A DNA stretch of 29,127 bases, taken from Saprospiraceae bacterium UBA2329 (lineage in GTDB: Bacteria > Bacteroidota > Bacteroidia > Chitinophagales > Saprospiraceae). Below, piece by piece: positions 1 to 8,939 of the stretch; position 1 is the stretch's first letter; the number at the start of each line of letters is the position of its first letter. Made by a program: the position numbers and the translations under genes. The notes below the pieces were generated by a model, which did not search any database, was not told the origin of the DNA, and saw only the letters and a list, made by a program, of their open reading frames with translations. The stretch lies in NCBI GenBank assembly GCA_002344975.1, contig DDUV01000035.1:1-29127 (forward strand), read 5' to 3'.

Positions 1-2939
1 TCTAAGTCGGTGGCCGATACGCCCACATTGTTACCAACATTGGCGGCGGGGGAGCAATCCGACAGGCGGAAGTTGCCGCTCGTTGAAGGCGCCGTAGCCG
101 GGTCGAGCGGGTTGAGGAAGTTGGGGTAGTTGGCATCGGCGGCATTGGTAATGCCGTTGAGGTTGCCTGTGCCGGCGGGGTTTTGGTTTTGGATGAGGGA
201 GTAGGAAATGGCCGGTGTGGAGGAAGAAGTGTACAGATTGGCGCTTTCCGAGCCAGTCGTCGAGGCTTGCCGATTGTTCCAAACGAGGCAGTTGGTCACC
301 GTTGGGTTGTTTGTAACAGACGAGATGCCCCCGCCAAAGAGGTTCGCTTTGTTGCCGGAAACCGTGCAATTGGTCATCGTCATGGCTGGGACGGAACTGT
401 AAATGCCGCCGCCATTGTTGCCCGCCAAGTTGCCCGTGAACAGGCAGTTGGTCAAGTTCGCACTGGTCGCACCCGTACCGATGTAAAAACCGCCGCCGTC
501 GCCCGATGTCGCAGTGTTTCCTTTGAAAACGCAGCGGTTCAGCGTGACGGCAGTAGTGCCTGAGTTGAAAACACCGCCGCCGTTGGTGCCGGCTGTGTTG
601 CTCGAAAAAGTACAATCGTTGATTGTTAGGGAAGTCGAAAGATTGAACATCCCCCCACCGGAGTTGACGGAGGAATTTCCAGAAAAAAAACAGGCCGAGA
701 GAATGGGTGAACCACCCGAAATGTATGCTCCGCCGCCACTCGAAGCTGTGTTACTCGAAAAGGTGCAGTTGTTCAAGGTTGGGGAGGACGAGTTACTGTT
801 CATACCAGCTCCAGCACCGGAGGAATTTCCTGAAAAAAGACAAGCGGAAAAAACGGGCGAACTACCAAACGAGTTATATGTTCCACCGCCATTGCCGCCG
901 CTGCCCGTCGAGTTGTTGGAAAATGTGCAATTATTGACTGTCGGGGAGGACGACCTATTATACAAGCCGCCACCAACGCTCCGCAGGAAGGATAGTAACT
1001 CGATGGTGATGCTCGACGAGCCGTCGGCATTTCCTTTTTCAACGGTGAAGCCATCCAATACGGTCGAGTTCGCATCGCTGCCCGACAAAACGACGTGGTG
1101 AGCATTGTCCGAGTTGTCGCCGGGAGTGCCAATGTCACCGCTCAACACCGTGGGGTTGGCTACCCAATCCCGTTGGGTTCGAGCGGTTTCCATACCTGCG
1201 AAGCCGCCGTAAATTGCTACGCCGTCTTTCAAATGAAAAGTGTAATCTCTGGCCGTACTACAACCTGAACAGCCAACAGGATATGCAGTGGGCTTGTAAG
1301 TGCCCGCCTTCACCCATATCTCATCCCCGCTGCTTGCTGCATTGATGGCATCCTGTAAGTTTTGGAAAGCGCAAGTCCAGGAACTGCCCGTGCCGCCGGG
1401 GGCTGCTGAGGCGTCCACATACCAGATGGTTCCCACAGGCGGACACGCAGCTACCGAAATCACTACCGCCGCAGAATCCGGGTAGGTTGTGCTGCAGGTA
1501 GGACTGCTTTGATAAGAAGAGCTGAAGCGGGTAAAAGTAGTTGTTCCGTTGACGGTAACCGGAATCGAGATGAGTCCGGTGCTGTTGTTGATGAGGGCCG
1601 ATTGCACCAAGCCGCCGTTGATTTGGTATAAAATAATGGTGAACGGACGATTCGTGATGTCAATGTTGACTACCTCTCCTTCATTTGCAGTAGCGGGGGC
1701 CGAAACGGCATAGGTCAGGTAGGGGCGGTTGAATGTCAGGTTGGCGGTTGAGCTGAGGGGCCGTGCGCAAAATTCAGTATCTGCGAAGCGTACAGATACC
1801 AATTGGTAAGAGGTGTTCTCCCGAAGCGATCCGGTATTCAGCACCGTTGTACCCGAACCGCCGATTGTCAGGGTGAGATCATCTCCACCATTTATTTTGT
1901 AAGTCACTATGCTGTTGGGAGTACCCGTTACGGTCAGGTTGTACGAACCGCCCGCACAATTATGATTGCCGCCGCCTGTGATGGTCGCATTGAGTTGATT
2001 GTTGATGGTAACATTAGTAGTAGCCATATATGCCGTACAGCCGGTAGCTGCCACCCCGCTTGTAGTGTATGTCACGGTATAGGTGCCGGGGGTGGAGGCA
2101 GACGGATTGATGGCGCCGGTAGCGCTGTTGACAGACAGCCCCGCCGACGAGGAAAACGTGCCGCCGCCTGCTCCGCTCAGGCTTACAGGAACAGACGTTT
2201 CGTGATGACACAACGGAGCAGCGCCATAAGAAATGACAGGCTGCACATTCGTTGAAATGCTCACAAGGGTCGTTGCATTGATGGCCGCACAGCCATGTTG
2301 GGCCGGTACATGGTAAGTGACGGTGTAGGTGTTGGGCGTCGAGCTGCCGGGGGTAATCTGCCCGTTGGCGGCATGGATGGAAAGTCCCGCAGGCGATGCC
2401 GTAAATGTGCCGCCTTGCGCCCCTGTCAGCACTACTGCCACCGGGCCTGCGCCCGTGCAATAGCCTGTATGCCCGTATTGAATGCTGGTAGCCGGCAAAC
2501 CGATTTGGAAACGAGCCGCTGCGGAATTGAGCGTTGTGGAACCATCCGACACCTGACAACGAAACAACAGTCCGTTGATTAAGACTAAGCTGCCCCCCGA
2601 TGCGGTCAGCGTAGGGGTATTTACGCCGGCGAGCAAGCCATAATCTCCATTGCCTAATGGTATCCAATTGGCGCCTTCATCCGAGCTGCGGAACCACTGA
2701 TAGCTGCTGGCCCCCGTTGCCGTAATCGAAAAAGAGGCCATATTGGAAGTACAGTCATATTGGTCGGTGGGCTGTACCGTGATGGCAAGCATGGTTTCGG
2801 CACTGCTGCCCGGGGCCGCCCCCGACCACAAGAGCCAGGCAAACGCGCCGGCGAAGAAAAAGTGGAGGGGGAAATGGTGTAAAATGTTGGCTGTGTACAG
2901 CCTTGCCTGTTGCGGGCTGCTCGTATTGGATGTTTTCAT
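1..2939 (-). CDS. Large secreted beta-helix (choice-of-anchor Q type) surface protein, 5' part only
   Basis: The frame is open from an ATG at 2939 to the window edge (979 complete codons), so the C-terminus and any sorting domain are missing. I translated segments across the whole length and the frame was consistent at each one. Residues 1-47 form a secretion signal with a long polar start and a hydrophobic stretch (FFFAGAFAWLLWSG). An Ig-like segment follows at about 50-135 (YQWFRSSDEGANW). Then come two related modules of about 85 residues, each with GGTF, a GLS strand, a STP-TYTVTY motif and a Cys. From about residue 503 (IWYVDASAAPGGTGSSW, then an AINAASSGDEIWVKAGTY motif) it becomes a right-handed parallel beta-helix with coils alternating NCTFSSN and ACxFSGNSS and many GGG turns. 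This is the choice-of-anchor Q/pectate-lyase-like fold common in Bacteroidota T9SS cargo. An enzymatic role cannot be shown; adhesin or matrix protein is inferred. A one-mismatch -7 box (TACATTTC, minus strand, 2968-2975) precedes the start. Confidence 0.88.
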   Translation of the reverse strand, partial: MKTSNTSSPQQARLYTANILHHFPLHFFFAGAFAWLLWSGAAPGSSAETMLAITVQPTDQYDCTSNMASFSITATGASSYQWFRSSDEGANWIPLGNGDYGLLAGVNTPTLTASGGSLVLINGLLFRCQVSDGSTTLNSAAARFQIGLPATSIQYGHTGYCTGAGPVAVVLTGAQGGTFTASPAGLSIHAANGQITPGSSTPNTYTVTYHVPAQHGCAAINATTLVSISTNVQPVISYGAAPLCHHETSVPVSLSGAGGGTFSSSAGLSVNSATGAINPSASTPGTYTVTYTTSGVAATGCTAYMATTNVTINNQLNATITGGGNHNCAGGSYNLTVTGTPNSIVTYKINGGDDLTLTIGGSGTTVLNTGSLRENTSYQLVSVRFADTEFCARPLSSTANLTFNRPYLTYAVSAPATANEGEVVNIDITNRPFTIILYQINGGLVQSALINNSTGLISIPVTVNGTTTFTRFSSSYQSSPTCSTTYPDSAAVVISVAACPPVGTIWYVDASAAPGGTGSSWTCAFQNLQDAINAASSGDEIWVKAGTYKPTAYPVGCSGCSTARDYTFHLKDGVAIYGGFAGMETARTQRDWVANPTVLSGDIGTPGDNSDNAHHVVLSGSDANSTVLDGFTVEKGNADGSSSITIELLSFLRSVGGGLYNRSSSPTVNNCTFSNNSTGSGGNGGGTYNSFGSSPVFSACLFSGNSSGAGAGMNSNSSSPTLNNCTFSSNTASSGGGAYISGGSPILSACFFSGNSSVNSGGGMFNLSTSLTINDCTFSSNTAGTNGGGVFNSGTTAVTLNRCVFKGNTATSGDGGGFYIGTGATSANLTNCLFTGNLAGNNGGGIYSSVPAMTMTNCTVSGNKANLFGGGISSVTNNPTVTNCLVWNNRQASTTGSESANLYTSSSTPAISYSLIQNQNPAGTGNLNGITNAADANYPNFLNPLDPATAPSTSGNFRLSDCSPAANVGNNVGVSATDL

Positions 2940-3042
2940 GTCGAAGTGGATTTTGTTCAAATACTCCGAAATGTACATGCACAGAATAGGCTGTTGGGCC
3001 GGGCAATTAACGAACGGGCTTGTTTTCTTAACGAAGGCGCTG

Positions 3043-3076
3043 TTTTGGCCAATGAAAATTTTCGTCGTATCATTGC
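3043..3076 (+). promoter_or_regulatory. Possible promoter of the histidine kinase operon
   Basis: TTTG at 3043-3046 is followed after 22 nt by TATCATTG at 3069-3076. This matches the Bacteroidota promoter layout (-33 TTG, -7 TAnnTTTG) with one mismatch in the -7 box. A start of transcription near 3083 would fit translation from ATG 3096 and exclude the longer upstream frame. Confidence 0.3.
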
Positions 3077-3095
3077 ATCCACATACAACCTGCCC

Positions 3096-5273
3096 ATGCA
3101 ACGGTATGCCATCCTCCTTACTTTTTTACTCGCCGCCGCCGGGGCGCCTGCCCAAACCCTGGCGGACAGCCTCCGCAATGCCTTGTCGCGGCAGCAGGGA
3201 GACCAACGCTACCACACCTTGCAGCAACTTTGCAATATTTATGTACGCCCCACTCTGACCGAGGAAGAACTGTTGGGCTATGCCCGGGAACTGATAGACT
3301 TGGCTGCCCTGAAAAAAGACACCGCTGCATGGGTGAACGGCTATGTAAGCATGACTCTCAAAGAGAAACGAACAAAAGAAAATACCCCCAGCCAATATCT
3401 GCTGAAAGCCAAGGACTTATCGCAAAACCACCCCGAACTCTTAGCCGAAATCTTTTTTTGGGAAAACGAGGGCTACGAGGGGCTTGGTTTGGAAACTGAA
3501 GCCATGACAGCCATTGCTAAAGGTCTGGCACTGTACGACCGGCATAAGCTGCCTCCTCTTTTTCGCATCAAACTGCTGGGCGCCGCCGCACGTATTTACA
3601 GCATCCAAAACGACATCCCCGCCACAGACTCATTGCTGAACGCGATGGTGAGTTATGTTCAAACCCCGACCGACTCCATGGAGGCACTCCGGTATGTGGC
3701 TTCTTGTTGTGAAAACATAGGCCAGTTGGACAAAGCATTGGAGGCCTATCTCAAGTCCTATCGCATCGCACATCGTATTCACAATCTGCTTTTTGCCGTC
3801 ACCAACCTCCGGCAGGCTGCCTCCATCTTACGCGACCAAAAAAGGTATGACAAGGCGCTGAAGTATTATGAAGAAGCGGCTTCTTTGGCCAAGGCCAACA
3901 ACAACATCTCGCAACTCGGCAGCATCTATCATTCTATGGGGATGCTCCATCATAGATCGGGCAATCATGAGGAGGCCATACGATACGGTCAATTGGCTCT
4001 TGATATTAAGCAGGACCAAGGACGCCCCAGAAAGATACTCACCACTGCTGCCATGATGGCGGAGTCGTATCGCGCTATGGAGCGATACGAGCAGTTGACT
4101 GCTATTTGCATGGAGTACCTGCCCCTGAGCCAATCGGTCAATATGCACGAAGTGACCAGTAAAATGGGGTATATGGCTGCCATTGCCCAAGCCAAAACGG
4201 GCAGACCCGACGAGGGACGCCAATGGCTTGAACCTGCCAATCAAGCCGCTTTAGAGGTGAAAAATCTGGAGGAATTGGTCCCCGTGTTATACCTGGCATA
4301 CGACGCCCATGCCTCTCTGGGGCTGTATCAGGATGCTTTTTCATATCAATTAAGGTACCAATCGGCAAAAGACTCTTTGTACGACATGGAAAAAAACCGC
4401 CTCGTACTCGAAATGGAGGCTGCTTTTGAAAACGAAAAACAGGCCGAACGCATCAAAGACCTCCATCAGGAAAACGCCATCAGTAAGGCACAGTTGACGG
4501 CGGCCCGCACCCGCCAATGGGCGCTCATCATCGGGCTGCTATCGCTGAGCGTAATCGCTTTTGCCTTTTACAGAAATGCCGTTCTCCGAAAACGAAACAA
4601 CCGCGCCCTGCAACAAGCCAATACCGAGCTTCAGCGCAAAAACCACGAGGTACAAACGCTCCTCCGCGAAATCCATCACCGCGTAAAAAACAACCTGCAA
4701 ATCGTATCCAGCCTCCTCCGCCTCCAGGCCCGCAAAACCGACGATGCCGGCGCCATTGAGGCCCTCCGCACCAGTCAGGCCCGCGTGCGCGCTATGGCCC
4801 TGCTGCACCAGCGCCTTTATCAGGAAAGCAACCTTGTGGGCATTCCCATGCAGTCTTACATGGAGGAGCTTTCCCGCAGCCTCTTCGACACCTATCGCGT
4901 GGACGAAGACCGCATCCAACTCCATACCGATTTGGAGGACGTGACCTTAGACGTGGACGCCGCCGTGCCCATCGGCCTCATTACCAATGAACTCATTACC
5001 AATGCGCTGAAACATGCTTTTCCAAACAGCCGGGGCGGCATCATTCAAATCATCCTCAAAACCGATGCAGATCAACTCCGCCTCGAAGTGACCGACAACG
5101 GTGTGGGTACGCCCCTCCAAAACGGGAAACCTCAAACGAGCGGCCCCTCCTTCGGCCTCGAATTAGTGGAAACCCTCGCCGAAAAACTTCAGGCCACCCT
5201 CCATTTCTCCAATCAGCAGGGCAGCCGCTGCACGCTCGTGGCCCCGCTTTCCATTTCAATTGCCGCCGCATGA
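3096..5273 (+). CDS. TPR sensor histidine kinase (HisKA_2 / HATPase_c)
   Basis: This 725-residue sensor kinase should autophosphorylate on His and pass the phosphate to the regulator encoded immediately after it. Residues 1-20 (MQRYAILLTFLLAAAGAPAQ) look like a signal peptide, which decides the start; the frame is open further upstream but that stretch carries no export signal. Residues about 20-440 form TPR-like helical pairs, predicted to lie in the periplasm. A coiled coil is followed by one membrane segment at about 475-493 and a second cytoplasmic coiled coil. The H-box EIHHRVKNNLQ holds His527/His528; the second fits the HRxKN consensus of HisKA_2. The ATPase domain shows the N-box (Asn636 in NELITNALKHAF), the G1 box (Asp667 in TDNGVG) and a GLxLV motif. 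The stop overlaps the next start as ATGA, indicating translational coupling. The ligand sensed is unknown. The adjacent divergent surface-protein gene is a possible target by position only. Confidence 0.92.
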   Translation: MQRYAILLTFLLAAAGAPAQTLADSLRNALSRQQGDQRYHTLQQLCNIYVRPTLTEEELLGYARELIDLAALKKDTAAWVNGYVSMTLKEKRTKENTPSQYLLKAKDLSQNHPELLAEIFFWENEGYEGLGLETEAMTAIAKGLALYDRHKLPPLFRIKLLGAAARIYSIQNDIPATDSLLNAMVSYVQTPTDSMEALRYVASCCENIGQLDKALEAYLKSYRIAHRIHNLLFAVTNLRQAASILRDQKRYDKALKYYEEAASLAKANNNISQLGSIYHSMGMLHHRSGNHEEAIRYGQLALDIKQDQGRPRKILTTAAMMAESYRAMERYEQLTAICMEYLPLSQSVNMHEVTSKMGYMAAIAQAKTGRPDEGRQWLEPANQAALEVKNLEELVPVLYLAYDAHASLGLYQDAFSYQLRYQSAKDSLYDMEKNRLVLEMEAAFENEKQAERIKDLHQENAISKAQLTAARTRQWALIIGLLSLSVIAFAFYRNAVLRKRNNRALQQANTELQRKNHEVQTLLREIHHRVKNNLQIVSSLLRLQARKTDDAGAIEALRTSQARVRAMALLHQRLYQESNLVGIPMQSYMEELSRSLFDTYRVDEDRIQLHTDLEDVTLDVDAAVPIGLITNELITNALKHAFPNSRGGIIQIILKTDADQLRLEVTDNGVGTPLQNGKPQTSGPSFGLELVETLAEKLQATLHFSNQQGSRCTLVAPLSISIAAA

Positions 5274-6001
5274 TCCGCATTCTGATCGTAGAAGATGAAC
5301 CGCTCATTGCCAAAGACTTAGAGTATGCCGTGCAAGACCTCGGCTACTCGATTTCTGCGTCTTGCCGCAACTCCCGCCAGGCATTGGAGGCCCTCCAACG
5401 CGAAGTGCCCGACCTTATCATCTGCGACATCCACCTGCACAACGACGACTGGGACGGCATCCGCTTAGCTCAGGAAATCCGCCTTCGCTACGACATCCCG
5501 CTCATTTTCCTCACCGCTCTCTCCGACGCAGAAACCATCCGCCGCGCCGCCCAAACACAGCCCCAGGCATACCTCACCAAGCCCTTCGACGAGCGCACCC
5601 TCTATGCCGCCATCGAATTGGCCATCGTTCGTTTTGCCTCGCCCGAACAAGCAAGCGCCTCGCCCGCCGAAGCCCCGCCGCCCTTCATCGCCGGCAGCTT
5701 CTTCGTCAAAGACAAAAAGCGATTGGTCAAAATCAAAGCCGAAGACATTCAATGGATTAAAGCAGACGGGGCCTACTCGCTGCTGGCCGCCAATCAGCAA
5801 CAATACCTGCTCAGCGTTCATCTCGGCGCCATAGAAAGCAGCCTCGGCGCCTTCTCCTTCGCCCGCGTACACCGCTCCTATTTGGTCAATGTGCAGCACA
5901 TCGAAGCCATAGAAGACGACCTCATTTTTATTGGAAAAGAGCGCATTCCCATCGGCAAGAGTTTCCGGGAAGATTTTTACAGCCGCATCAGGCAGCTCTG
6001 A
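5270..6001 (+). CDS. LytTR-family response regulator
   Basis: This 243-residue regulator has an N-terminal CheY-like receiver (about residues 3-120). The acidic pair is in VEDE (Glu8, Asp9), the phosphoacceptor is Asp53 (ICDIHL), followed by Thr82 and Lys104 (YLTKPF). After a Pro/Ala-rich linker, residues about 140-243 form a LytTR DNA-binding domain (FVKDKKRLVKI, IKADGAYSLL, FARVHRSYLVNVQHI, IGKSFREDF). It overlaps the kinase gene by four bases, so the two are almost certainly cognate partners and cotranscribed. LytTR regulators bind short direct repeats upstream of target promoters; I could not identify such repeats here with confidence. The gene ends 20 nt from the end of the convergent hydroxylase gene. 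Confidence 0.94.
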   Translation: MIRILIVEDEPLIAKDLEYAVQDLGYSISASCRNSRQALEALQREVPDLIICDIHLHNDDWDGIRLAQEIRLRYDIPLIFLTALSDAETIRRAAQTQPQAYLTKPFDERTLYAAIELAIVRFASPEQASASPAEAPPPFIAGSFFVKDKKRLVKIKAEDIQWIKADGAYSLLAANQQQYLLSVHLGAIESSLGAFSFARVHRSYLVNVQHIEAIEDDLIFIGKERIPIGKSFREDFYSRIRQL

Positions 6002-6021
6002 TTTTTCAGTCGTCCCCTCCC

Positions 6022-6849
6022 CTACTCGCTCGTGGGTTTGCGGTATTTCTGGAATGGGATTTTGAGCAAATTGCCTAAGCGCGAGTGTTCCTCCTCTTTG
6101 TAGTGGGTATCAATGCCATACACGATGTGCTCGCGGTCCAACTTCATATAAGTGCCGAACAAGCGATCCCAAAAGGAGAAGATATTGCCGTAGTTGGAGT
6201 CTGTGTAGGGCAGTTTATAGTGGTGGTGTACCTTGTGCATGTCGGGCGAAATAATGACCCAACTCAGGGCATCATCCAGCCATTGCGGCAAGCGGATATT
6301 GGCATGGTTGAACTGCGAAAGCAACACCGACATAGACTGATACATGAATACGATCCAGATGGGCGTGCCCGCCAATACTACCCCCATGGTGGTGAAAACG
6401 AAACGAAACACGCTCTCGCCGGGATGGTGGCGATTGGCCGAGGTGGTATCCACCGTTGTATCGGTATGATGAATGAGGTGAAAACGCCACATCCAGCGCA
6501 CTTTGTGTTCGGCCCAGTGAACAAACCAGGCTCCGATGAGATCGAGCAGAAGCAGGCCCACAATGGCAAAAGCCCACAGCGGCATATCGGGGAGCCATTG
6601 CAAGATGCCGAACTTATTGGCTACTGCCCAGTCTGCCGAACTTAGTAAAATAAAGGCCATCAGAAAATTGATGACAATGGTGGTGAGGGTAAAAAAGATG
6701 TTGATGCCGGCGTGTTTGATTTTGTTGTAAGAAAATCGAAACAAGGGCACGGCGCTTTCCACCATCCAGAAAAAAGCGATGCCGCCCACCAAAATGGCGC
6801 TGCGATGCGCAGATGGTATGGTTTCAAAGTATTGTACGATGGTCTCCAT
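6022..6849 (-). CDS. Fatty acid hydroxylase / sterol desaturase superfamily membrane protein
   Basis: This 275-residue integral membrane protein should be a di-iron hydroxylase or desaturase acting on a lipid. The superfamily histidine clusters are all present: HWAEH (111-115), HLIHH (124-128), NRHH (139-142) and HKVHHH (205-210), followed by the typical SNYGNIFSFWDRLFGTY segment. Hydrophobic segments lie near residues 17-35, 50-72, 92-110 and 150-172. The start is set at 6849 (METIVQYF) because the only good -7 box (6892-6899) lies downstream of the alternative in-frame ATG at 6906. The substrate cannot be read from sequence; bacterial members modify fatty acids, carotenoids, alkylglycerols or sterol-like lipids. 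It stands alone, convergent with the response regulator. Confidence 0.88.
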   Translation of the reverse strand: METIVQYFETIPSAHRSAILVGGIAFFWMVESAVPLFRFSYNKIKHAGINIFFTLTTIVINFLMAFILLSSADWAVANKFGILQWLPDMPLWAFAIVGLLLLDLIGAWFVHWAEHKVRWMWRFHLIHHTDTTVDTTSANRHHPGESVFRFVFTTMGVVLAGTPIWIVFMYQSMSVLLSQFNHANIRLPQWLDDALSWVIISPDMHKVHHHYKLPYTDSNYGNIFSFWDRLFGTYMKLDREHIVYGIDTHYKEEEHSRLGNLLKIPFQKYRKPTSE

Positions 6850-6891
6850 GATGTATCTAATTCTTTCTTTGTAACTGCTTGAAATCTTTGC

Positions 6892-6899
6892 CAAAGCTA
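6892..6899 (-). promoter_or_regulatory. -7 box (TAGCTTTG) for the hydroxylase gene
   Basis: Exact match to the Bacteroidota -7 consensus TAnnTTTG on the minus strand, 42 nt from the chosen ATG at 6849. A TTG lies 24 nt further upstream (plus-strand 6924-6926), slightly long for the usual spacing. It argues against translation from the upstream ATG at 6906. Confidence 0.5.
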
Positions 6900-6965
6900 C
6901 AACCACGCCTTGCGCATTGGTGTCAACCTTATTTTGAATCAGATATAGCTTACTTGCTGGCAGAC

Positions 6966-6998
6966 AAGCTAACGGCTGGCGGCTAACAGCTAACAGCC
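6966..6998. repeat. Clustered GCTAAC(A/G)GC words between sppA and the hydroxylase gene
   Basis: Within the 156-nt spacer at 6850-7005, the word GCTAACAGC and close variants (GCTAACGGC, GCTAACAGCC) occur three to four times in direct orientation. The same word forms part of the inverted repeat at 28715-28765, so it may be a dispersed intergenic element of this genome. No coding capacity is seen. Confidence 0.5.
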
Positions 6999-7005
6999 AA
7001 TCGTA

Positions 7006-8778
7006 CTACCTGAATGGAATGATAAAAGGCAGACGAGCCTGAGCGCCTTTGCTGTCTTGCAATTCCTTGACGAAGCGATAGTGCGGATACATGCTGCCGA
7101 GCTGTGAGCGGAGGGCGCGTTGAGTGCGCGTTTCGGTAGTGCCGGTAAGTTCGTCTATGAACTGCTGGATCGGCTCTTTGATGCGCGGATATTCGGTGAT
7201 GCGGTAGTCTTTAAGATCGGCGAGGGCTGCGGCGGAGAGGATGGCTTCGTCGAGGTCGGCGAGACGGTCCACGAGGCCGATACCGAGGGCTTTTTTGCCC
7301 GTCCAGACGCGGCCCTGGGCAATTTCATTCACAGCTTCGGGCGATAGGTTGCGGCCTTTAGAGACGTGGCCGATGAAGGTGGTGTAGAGGTTGTCCACAA
7401 AAGCCTGCATAATTTTGCCTTCCTGTTCCGACATATCGTAGAACGGTGAAATGCCGTGCGCAAAGGGGCCGGTTTTGACCGTGTCGAAGGTGATGCCGAT
7501 TTTGTCGTTGAGGAGTTTTTGTGCGCTGGGAATCATGCTGAAAACACCAATGGAACCTGTGAGCGTGTTGGGTTCGGCGAAGATGGAGTCGGCTTTGCAG
7601 GCGATGTAGTAGCCGCCGGATGCCGCGTAGTCGCCCATAGAAACGACGACCTTAATGCCCTGTTCCTGAGCCAGTTCGAGTTCTCGGAGGATGTCTTCGG
7701 AAGCCATGGCGCTGCCGCCGCCGGAGTTGATGCGAAGGACGATGGCTTTGACTTTGTCGTCTTTGCGGATTTTTGAAATGATGTCCACATATTTGGCGCC
7801 GCCGATGCTGCCGGGTTCGCCTTTGCCGTCCACAATATTGCCCTCTGCATACACCACGGCGATTTTATTGGAGGCTTTGAGATTGGATTTCGCCGGATTG
7901 CTGAGGTTGTAGTCCTCAATGGAGATGGTTTTGATTTTTTCTTTTTTGCCGAGGCCGAGTTTTTTGCGAATGCCTTCGAGGGCAGCTTCGCGGTGGGCCA
8001 GTTCGTCCACCATTTTGAGTTGGAGGGCCTGTTCGGGCATGAAAGCGAGGTAGCCGTCGGCGATGCGGCGGAGTTCGGAAACCGGGATGTTGCGACCTTC
8101 AGATATATCGGAGAGGAACTCCTCGAAAGCATCGTTGAGATACTCGCGCACCTGAAGTTTGTTTTCCTCCGACATGTTGTTGCGGCGGAATGGCTCGGTG
8201 GCGCTTTTGAACTTGCCGGCGTAATAGACCTGCATGTGGACTCCGGCCTTGTCGAGCATGTCTTTAAAAAACGGCACTTGCGCTGCGAAGCCCCTAAAAT
8301 CGAGCAAACCCACCGGGCTGAGGTAAATTTTGTCGGCGGCAGATGCCAGATAGTAGCTGCCTTGCGTGTAGGCATTGGAATGGGCATACACGAATTTTCC
8401 TTCTTTTTGGAACTCGGCCAGCGCATCGCGAATGAGGTCGGCAGTAGCGAGGCCGCCCTGTAGGCCGTCGGTTTCCAGAAACACGCCTTTGATGTGGTCA
8501 TCTTTCCGAGCGCGTTGCAGCGCATCCAGAATTTCGTGTGTGCCCAGTATTTTCTGCTCTTGGAGGCTAAAAGGATCGAGGGGCAGGTTGTTGGTTTTTT
8601 CGGGAATGGGTTGGTCGAATTTGAGGTGCAATACGCTGTTGGGTTCTATTTTTTTGCCTTTGCTTTCCATAGAGCCGGCAACAGCGCCGAGAATTCCGAA
8701 AGAAATGATGCCCGTGACGATGGTGGCCAAAATGACGCCGAGGCAAGAGGCGAAAACGAATTTAAAGAATTGTCCCAT
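7006..8778 (-). CDS. sppA: Signal peptide peptidase SppA, long (67 kDa) type
   Basis: This is a membrane-anchored serine protease of family S49 that degrades signal peptides left after secretion. With the start at 8778 (MGQFFKFVF) it is 590 residues, normal for the two-domain form. One N-terminal membrane segment spans about residues 4-32. The tandem S49 domains carry the Ser/Lys dyad in separate halves: Lys191 in the first (KSATEPF context) and Ser387 in the second (YAASGGYYIAC context). Supporting motifs are RINSGGGSAMASE and NTLTGSIGV. An in-frame ATG at 8802 exists, but it would lie at or before the transcription start expected from the -7 box at 8807-8814, so the shorter start is preferred. 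It is divergent from the giant adhesin gene. Cleaning up exported signal peptides would suit a genome with many secreted proteins, though no direct link is shown. Confidence 0.95.
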   Translation of the reverse strand: MGQFFKFVFASCLGVILATIVTGIISFGILGAVAGSMESKGKKIEPNSVLHLKFDQPIPEKTNNLPLDPFSLQEQKILGTHEILDALQRARKDDHIKGVFLETDGLQGGLATADLIRDALAEFQKEGKFVYAHSNAYTQGSYYLASAADKIYLSPVGLLDFRGFAAQVPFFKDMLDKAGVHMQVYYAGKFKSATEPFRRNNMSEENKLQVREYLNDAFEEFLSDISEGRNIPVSELRRIADGYLAFMPEQALQLKMVDELAHREAALEGIRKKLGLGKKEKIKTISIEDYNLSNPAKSNLKASNKIAVVYAEGNIVDGKGEPGSIGGAKYVDIISKIRKDDKVKAIVLRINSGGGSAMASEDILRELELAQEQGIKVVVSMGDYAASGGYYIACKADSIFAEPNTLTGSIGVFSMIPSAQKLLNDKIGITFDTVKTGPFAHGISPFYDMSEQEGKIMQAFVDNLYTTFIGHVSKGRNLSPEAVNEIAQGRVWTGKKALGIGLVDRLADLDEAILSAAALADLKDYRITEYPRIKEPIQQFIDELTGTTETRTQRALRSQLGSMYPHYRFVKELQDSKGAQARLPFIIPFR

Positions 8779-8806
8779 GATTGATTTTTTTGCTGTTTTC
8801 AACAGT

Positions 8807-8814
8807 CAAAGGTA
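8807..8814 (-). promoter_or_regulatory. -7 box (TACCTTTG) for sppA
   Basis: Exact TAnnTTTG match on the minus strand, 28 nt before the ATG at 8778. No clear -33 TTG was found at the usual distance. It sets the sppA start. Confidence 0.55.
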
Positions 8815-8908
8815 GAAATCAGACTCGCGTTGTGTCCTGATTTTAGATAAAAACCGAAAAAAGGGCGACAATCTTTCGACTAAGCGGGTACCTTGCAACG
8901 GAAAGCAC

Positions 8909-8916
8909 TACTTTTG
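8909..8916 (+). promoter_or_regulatory. -7 box (TACTTTTG) for the SprB-type adhesin operon
   Basis: Exact TAnnTTTG match on the plus strand, 23 nt before ATG 8940. A TTG at 8893-8895 is closer (13 nt) than the usual spacing. Transcription starting near 8923 would leave the ATG at 8925 almost leaderless and favours 8940, which directly begins a signal peptide. Confidence 0.5.
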
Positions 8917-8939
8917 AACGAAAATTGCACACAAAGACC

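Noticed and set aside
31..2667. Several short frames on both strands at the left edge
   Set aside because: All are shadows of the partial beta-helix gene, whose frame stays consistent from 2939 to base 1 and shows a signal peptide and repeats.
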